Positions 60,351 to 64,000 of a stretch of 64,000 nucleotides of DNA are shown one piece after another (the stretch's first letter is position 1; each line of letters opens with the position of its first letter). Under the pieces are notes generated by a model, which saw only the letters and a list, made by a program, of their open reading frames with translations, ran no database searches and was not told the origin of the DNA. The position numbers were made by a program, and so were the translations under genes. The stretch lies in the NCBI GenBank assembly GCA_018061965.1, contig JAGOTG010000004.1:1-64000 (forward strand). Direction: 5' to 3'. This stretch comes from Legionellaceae bacterium (GTDB lineage: Bacteria > Pseudomonadota > Gammaproteobacteria > Legionellales > Legionellaceae).

Positions 60351-62288
60351 TCATTGCAGTTCCGGTCGATGTTTAAAATGTTCCAGTGCCTCTGGATTTG
60401 CAATGGAGTCTAGATTTTTAACTGGTAATCCTTCTACCACTTGTCGCACGGCAATTTCAACCAATTTACCATTGATAGTGTGTGGAATATCTGGAACTTG
60501 GAGAATGATTGCTGGCACATGCCGAGGAGAGGCAGAGTCACGAATCATTTGTTTGATTTGTTGTTGTAATTTTACGCTGAGCGTGATGCCTGGTTTTAGT
60601 TTCACAAATAAAACGATTCTGACATCATCTTGATAAGGTTGTCCGATGACGATTGAATCTAGGACATCCGGAATATGTTCAATTTGACGATAAATTTCTG
60701 CAGTACCAATTCGAACACCTCCGGGCTTTAAAGTCGCATCCGAACGACCATAAATAATCACGCCGTGATGCATGGTGATTTCAGCAAAATCACCATGGAC
60801 CCAAATTTGTGGAAACTGGCTAAAATAAGTTTTTCTATACAATTCTTTATTCGGATCTTGCCAAAAGCTAACCGGCATAGATGGGAAGGCTTGGGTGCAA
60901 ACCAATTCTCCTTGTTCATGGACCACAGATTGCCCGGCATCATTGAAAATTTTCACGGCCATACCCAAGCCGATGCTTTGTAATTCTCCCGAATAGACTG
61001 GTACGAGGGGATTTGCTAAAGCAAAGCAAGAAATGATATCGGTTCCGCCTGAAATAGATGCGACTGGAATATCCTGTTTGATATGTTGATAGACATAGTC
61101 AAAATGATGCGGCATGAGCGGGGACCCTGTAGATAAAATGAGACGTAGATCGGGTAGGGGGTGCGTAGCATGCGGTGACAAGCCTTCTTTTTCAATCGTC
61201 CCAATGAATTTAGCACTGGTTCCAAAGACGGTCACTTTTTCTTTGGCTAAGATTTCAAATAAATGCATGGCATTGGGATAGCCGGGTGAGCCTTCATAGA
61301 GTACAAGCGTGGCGCCGAGCGCCAGGGTTGAGGCCATCCAATTCCACATCATCCAGCCACAAGTTGTATAAAAAAGCATGCTATCTTGTGGCGTGATATC
61401 ACAATGCAAACCGAGTTCTTTGACATGTTGAATGAGTGTGCCTCCTGCACCATGGACAATGCATTTGGGTTTACCGGTTGTGCCAGAGGAAAATAAAATA
61501 TAGGCAGGATGATCAAAAGGAAGGGCTGTGAAATTCAACGGTTGATCAGGCCTTAAAAACGCTGCCAAAGAGAGCACGTTGGCTTCAGGTTCTAGAGGCG
61601 GGGATTGCGGTAAATTTGGATAAATCACGATTTGTTTGAGGCTTGGGAGCTGCTGTTGAATCGCAGTAATTTTATCGGTAGCGGTATGAATTTTACCTTG
61701 GTAGGTATGGCCGTCGCAAATAAATACTAATTTGGGTTCGATTTGGCTCAAACGATCAATAATGGCTGCAGCGCCAAAGTCCGGTGAACAAGAAGACCAA
61801 ATTGCTCCAATGGCTGTTGTGGCCAACATGGCAATGAGGGTAAATGCCACATTGGGTAGTACGCCAGCGACGCGATCGTTGGCTTGCACACCTGCTTGCT
61901 TGAGTCCTGCCGCACAAGCGGCAACGCGTTGATAGAGTTCTTGATAGGTGATGACGTCACGCCGACCTAGCTCATCGACCGAGATCAACGCCGGATGACC
62001 ATCGCGACGCCGTAATAAGATTTCTGCGAAATTTAGGGTTGCACCTTGAAACCATTGCGCATCCAACATATGCGTATACTCATTCAGAATCTGAGTGGGT
62101 GGTGTGGTGAAATGAATCTGAAAAAAGTCCAAAACGGCTGGCCAAAATAAGGTTGGGTTTTGGATGGAGTACTCATATAATGCTGGATAATCTGGCAAGT
62201 CCACGCTGTTTTGTTGCGCAAGTTTTTGCATGAACTGCCATAATTGCGTGGTGTGAGGATGCTTGGGGTGCCACAGAGGTTTGTCCAT
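60351..62288 (-). CDS. Acetoacetyl-CoA synthetase
   Basis: A 645-residue adenylate-forming enzyme (ANL family) that activates acetoacetate to acetoacetyl-CoA at the cost of ATP. N-terminal AacS-type start with LYEYSIQNPTLFW, AMP-binding motif YILFSSGTTGKPKCIVHG, FYTTCGWMMWNWM, and hinge/lysine region with GRSDATLKPGGVRIGTAEIYRQ. Length fits the family (about 650). It points to use of ketone bodies or polyhydroxybutyrate breakdown products. Single gene just upstream of metNIQ, same strand. Confidence 0.92.
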   Translation of the reverse strand: MDKPLWHPKHPHTTQLWQFMQKLAQQNSVDLPDYPALYEYSIQNPTLFWPAVLDFFQIHFTTPPTQILNEYTHMLDAQWFQGATLNFAEILLRRRDGHPALISVDELGRRDVITYQELYQRVAACAAGLKQAGVQANDRVAGVLPNVAFTLIAMLATTAIGAIWSSCSPDFGAAAIIDRLSQIEPKLVFICDGHTYQGKIHTATDKITAIQQQLPSLKQIVIYPNLPQSPPLEPEANVLSLAAFLRPDQPLNFTALPFDHPAYILFSSGTTGKPKCIVHGAGGTLIQHVKELGLHCDITPQDSMLFYTTCGWMMWNWMASTLALGATLVLYEGSPGYPNAMHLFEILAKEKVTVFGTSAKFIGTIEKEGLSPHATHPLPDLRLILSTGSPLMPHHFDYVYQHIKQDIPVASISGGTDIISCFALANPLVPVYSGELQSIGLGMAVKIFNDAGQSVVHEQGELVCTQAFPSMPVSFWQDPNKELYRKTYFSQFPQIWVHGDFAEITMHHGVIIYGRSDATLKPGGVRIGTAEIYRQIEHIPDVLDSIVIGQPYQDDVRIVLFVKLKPGITLSVKLQQQIKQMIRDSASPRHVPAIILQVPDIPHTINGKLVEIAVRQVVEGLPVKNLDSIANPEALEHFKHRPELQ

Positions 62289-62324
62289 ATTAAAAAATCC
62301 TTTTTTGCTAGTAATAAAGAACTA

Positions 62325-62355
62325 TGTCACTCCCGCGTGGGCGGGGATGGCACAA
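62325..62355. repeat. REP-like palindrome before recA
   Basis: tgtcactcccgc-gtg-ggcggggatggcaca forms a stem of about 12 bp with mismatches. Dispersed repeats of this 'cccgcgtgggcgggga' type are common in bacterial intergenic DNA. It lies between the divergently transcribed synthetase and recA. Confidence 0.6.
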
Positions 62356-62518
62356 CGTAAAATTATCTAGTAACTATTGACCCCATTTTTAGACGCTCGG
62401 CAAAACGTGCTGAATAGTTACAATATTTAGTTCTATTCCCCACATTATAGTATTTGAGAAGCGCTGTCATCTGTGGGATAATTTTGAACTGCATTCCTCC
62501 TCAACACAGGTGAACAAC

Positions 62519-63571
62519 ATGACAATAGAAGATAACAAACAAAAAGCGCTGAATGTCGTATTACAGCAGATTGAACGCCAATGGGGCAAAGGGTCTGTGA
62601 TGCGTATGGGCGATGGCACTATTGGCCAAGACATTCAAGCTATTTCTACTGGCTCGTTGGGGTTAGACATTGCTTTAGGGATCGGTGGACTACCGCGTGG
62701 CCGGATTGTTGAAATTTATGGGCCAGAATCGTCAGGTAAAACTACGTTGACGCTGCAAGTGATCGCCGAATGTCAAAAAACCGGTGGCACCTGTGCTTTT
62801 ATTGACGCTGAGCATGCGCTAGATCCTTCTTATGCAGAAAAGCTCGGGGTTAAAGTAGATGAATTATTGATTTCACAACCTGATACCGGTGAACAAGCAT
62901 TGGAAATTACAGATATGTTGGTGCGTTCTTCTGCTGTGGATGTGGTGATTATCGATTCGGTAGCAGCGTTAACGCCGAAAGCCGAAATTGAAGGGGAAAT
63001 GGGTGATTCGCATATGGGATTGCAAGCACGGTTGATGTCGCAAGCGTTGCGTAAACTCACGGCTAATATCAAACGCTCAAATACGTTGGTGATCTTTATT
63101 AATCAAATCCGAATGAAAATCGGTGTTATGTTCGGTAGCCCAGAAACCACAACAGGCGGTAATGCCTTAAAATTTTATGCGTCAGTGCGTTTGGATATCC
63201 GTAGGACGGGATCGATCAAAAAAGGCGAAGAGATTGTCGGCAGTGAAACACGCGTCAAAGTGGTCAAAAATAAAGTGGCACCTCCCTTCAAAATGGCTGA
63301 GTTTGATATTTATTATAACGAAGGTATTTCTCGTGAGAGCGAAATCATTCATTTAGCAACCACATTGGGTTTTATTGAAAAATCAGGTGCATGGTATAGT
63401 CATAATGGTGAAAAAATTGGTCAAGGGAAAGATAATGTGCGCGCTTATTTACAGGCAAACCGTGATCTGGCTGCCAATTTGGAACAAAAAATTCGTGCGG
63501 AATTATTAAGCAAAAAAGTGCCCGCGAGCCAAGCACAGCCTGAAGAGTTGTTTGATACCATCGATGGCTGA
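62519..63571 (+). CDS. recA: Recombinase RecA
   Basis: A 350-residue strand-exchange ATPase. Walker [10 protein letters not shown], Walker [12 protein letters not shown]2 loop [30 protein letters not shown]. Length matches E. coli RecA (353). ATG 62519 has aggtg six bases before and is preferred to a GTG at 62510. The upstream region shows TATAGT (62450-62455) but no CTGT-N8-ACAG LexA box that I can find. The recX start overlaps its end by eight bases. Confidence 0.97.
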   Translation: MTIEDNKQKALNVVLQQIERQWGKGSVMRMGDGTIGQDIQAISTGSLGLDIALGIGGLPRGRIVEIYGPESSGKTTLTLQVIAECQKTGGTCAFIDAEHALDPSYAEKLGVKVDELLISQPDTGEQALEITDMLVRSSAVDVVIIDSVAALTPKAEIEGEMGDSHMGLQARLMSQALRKLTANIKRSNTLVIFINQIRMKIGVMFGSPETTTGGNALKFYASVRLDIRRTGSIKKGEEIVGSETRVKVVKNKVAPPFKMAEFDIYYNEGISRESEIIHLATTLGFIEKSGAWYSHNGEKIGQGKDNVRAYLQANRDLAANLEQKIRAELLSKKVPASQAQPEELFDTIDG

Positions 63572-64000
63572 GGTATTTTCAGCAGCAGTTGCCTTGTTGG
63601 CGAGGCGTGAGCACGGCGCCATAGAATTAGCGGATAAACTAGTGAAAAAGGGGTATGCCGCAGACGAGGTTCACAATGCCATTGCTGCTTGTCAGAATTT
63701 GGACTTACAATCGGATCAACGGTTTGTAGGGATGTTGCTGCGGGTCCGTATCGGACAAGGATATGGCCCTGAGCGTATACGCCGAGAAATACAACAGAAA
63801 AAAGTGGACCGAGCGTGCTATGAGCAAGCGCTCGAAACAGAGCCAGTAGATTGGCTGGGGTGTGCTAAGCAAGTGCTCGATAAAAAATACAAATCTTGCG
63901 CGCAACTGTCCTGGCAAATGCAGCAGAAGCAAAAACAATTTTTGCTCTACAGAGGGTTTCCATCGCAGATCATTGCACAACTGTTTAAGATCAATGAAGA
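63564..64000 (+). CDS. recX: Regulatory protein RecX (cut by the window end)
   Basis: The first 145 codons are visible, no stop is reached. Helical repeats typical of Rec[45 protein letters not shown], and [17 protein letters not shown]. RecX binds RecA filaments and limits their activity. It starts at ATG 63564 inside the last codons of recA, so translation is coupled. Confidence 0.93.
   Translation, partial: MAEVFSAAVALLARREHGAIELADKLVKKGYAADEVHNAIAACQNLDLQSDQRFVGMLLRVRIGQGYGPERIRREIQQKKVDRACYEQALETEPVDWLGCAKQVLDKKYKSCAQLSWQMQQKQKQFLLYRGFPSQIIAQLFKINE

Noticed and set aside
1..64000. CRISPR array or prophage
   Set aside because: No regularly spaced direct repeats of CRISPR type, and no phage structural genes; the lone recombinase is not enough.

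Overview
The window is chromosomal DNA of a gammaproteobacterium. The housekeeping blocks are typical of that class: tig-clpP-clpX-lon-hupB-tRNA-ppiD, gmk-rpoZ-spoT-ridA, fur back to back with bamE, ratA-rnfH, lptM-dapF and recA-recX. Base composition is moderately A+T rich by eye. Large unrecognised proteins with coiled-coil, disordered or internally repeated architecture sit between core genes. Together with two Pht-like MFS carriers beside deoB, this suggests a host-associated member of or near the Legionellales (Legionella/Coxiella relatives). That placement is an inference; there is no rRNA or secretion-system gene in the window to confirm it.

Layout. 1-5.9 kb: an insertion-sequence-like end, a His-rich ferritin-like lipoprotein, then a tightly overlapping five-gene lipid operon (carrier protein, double hot-dog dehydratase, ketosynthase, ketosynthase-like protein without its cysteine, lysophospholipid-type acyltransferase). 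5.9-9.8 kb: leftward operon lptM-dapF-trkA-trkH, with lptM a 44-residue gene that is easily missed. 9.9-18.7 kb: small DUF2061 protein, autotransporter, overlapping lipoprotein hydrolase, and a pair of TPR-sulfotransferases, one carrying a glycosyltransferase-like front end. 19-25.3 kb: esterase-ratA-rnfH, a coiled-coil protein, bamE/fur, a Cys-rich secreted protein, an N-formylglutamate-amidohydrolase-like gene, a BON protein and pyrD. 25.4-35 kb: a 964-residue repeat protein, deoB with two MFS carriers, rimO, and a 340-residue protein with eukaryotic-looking short motifs behind a CRP-type palindrome. 35-42.5 kb: yggT-proC-rph and the divergent gmk-rpoZ-spoT-ridA-uup run. 42.9-45.1 kb: a small membrane protein, a tyrosine recombinase and four tRNAs. 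45.2-53.8 kb: the proteostasis block, HU, two tRNAs and ppiD. 54-57.7 kb: two effector-like proteins (one with a GHKL ATPase fold) and a small secreted protein. 57.8-64 kb: methionine ABC transporter metNIQ, acetoacetyl-CoA synthetase, recA and the start of recX.

Non-coding repeats. The clearest is a 166-bp MITE-like element present twice in opposite orientation (18833-18998 and 34814-34979), differing at one base. A second family has long terminal inverted repeats (13762-14063), with a shorter copy at 42608-42798 and a fragment near 5851-5935. Several short REP-like palindromes lie in other gaps.

The best candidates for undescribed biology are the cysteine-less ketosynthase operon, the 964-residue repeat protein, the GHKL protein, the protein with a paired SILK/RVxF-like signature, and the glycosyltransferase/TPR/sulfotransferase pair.
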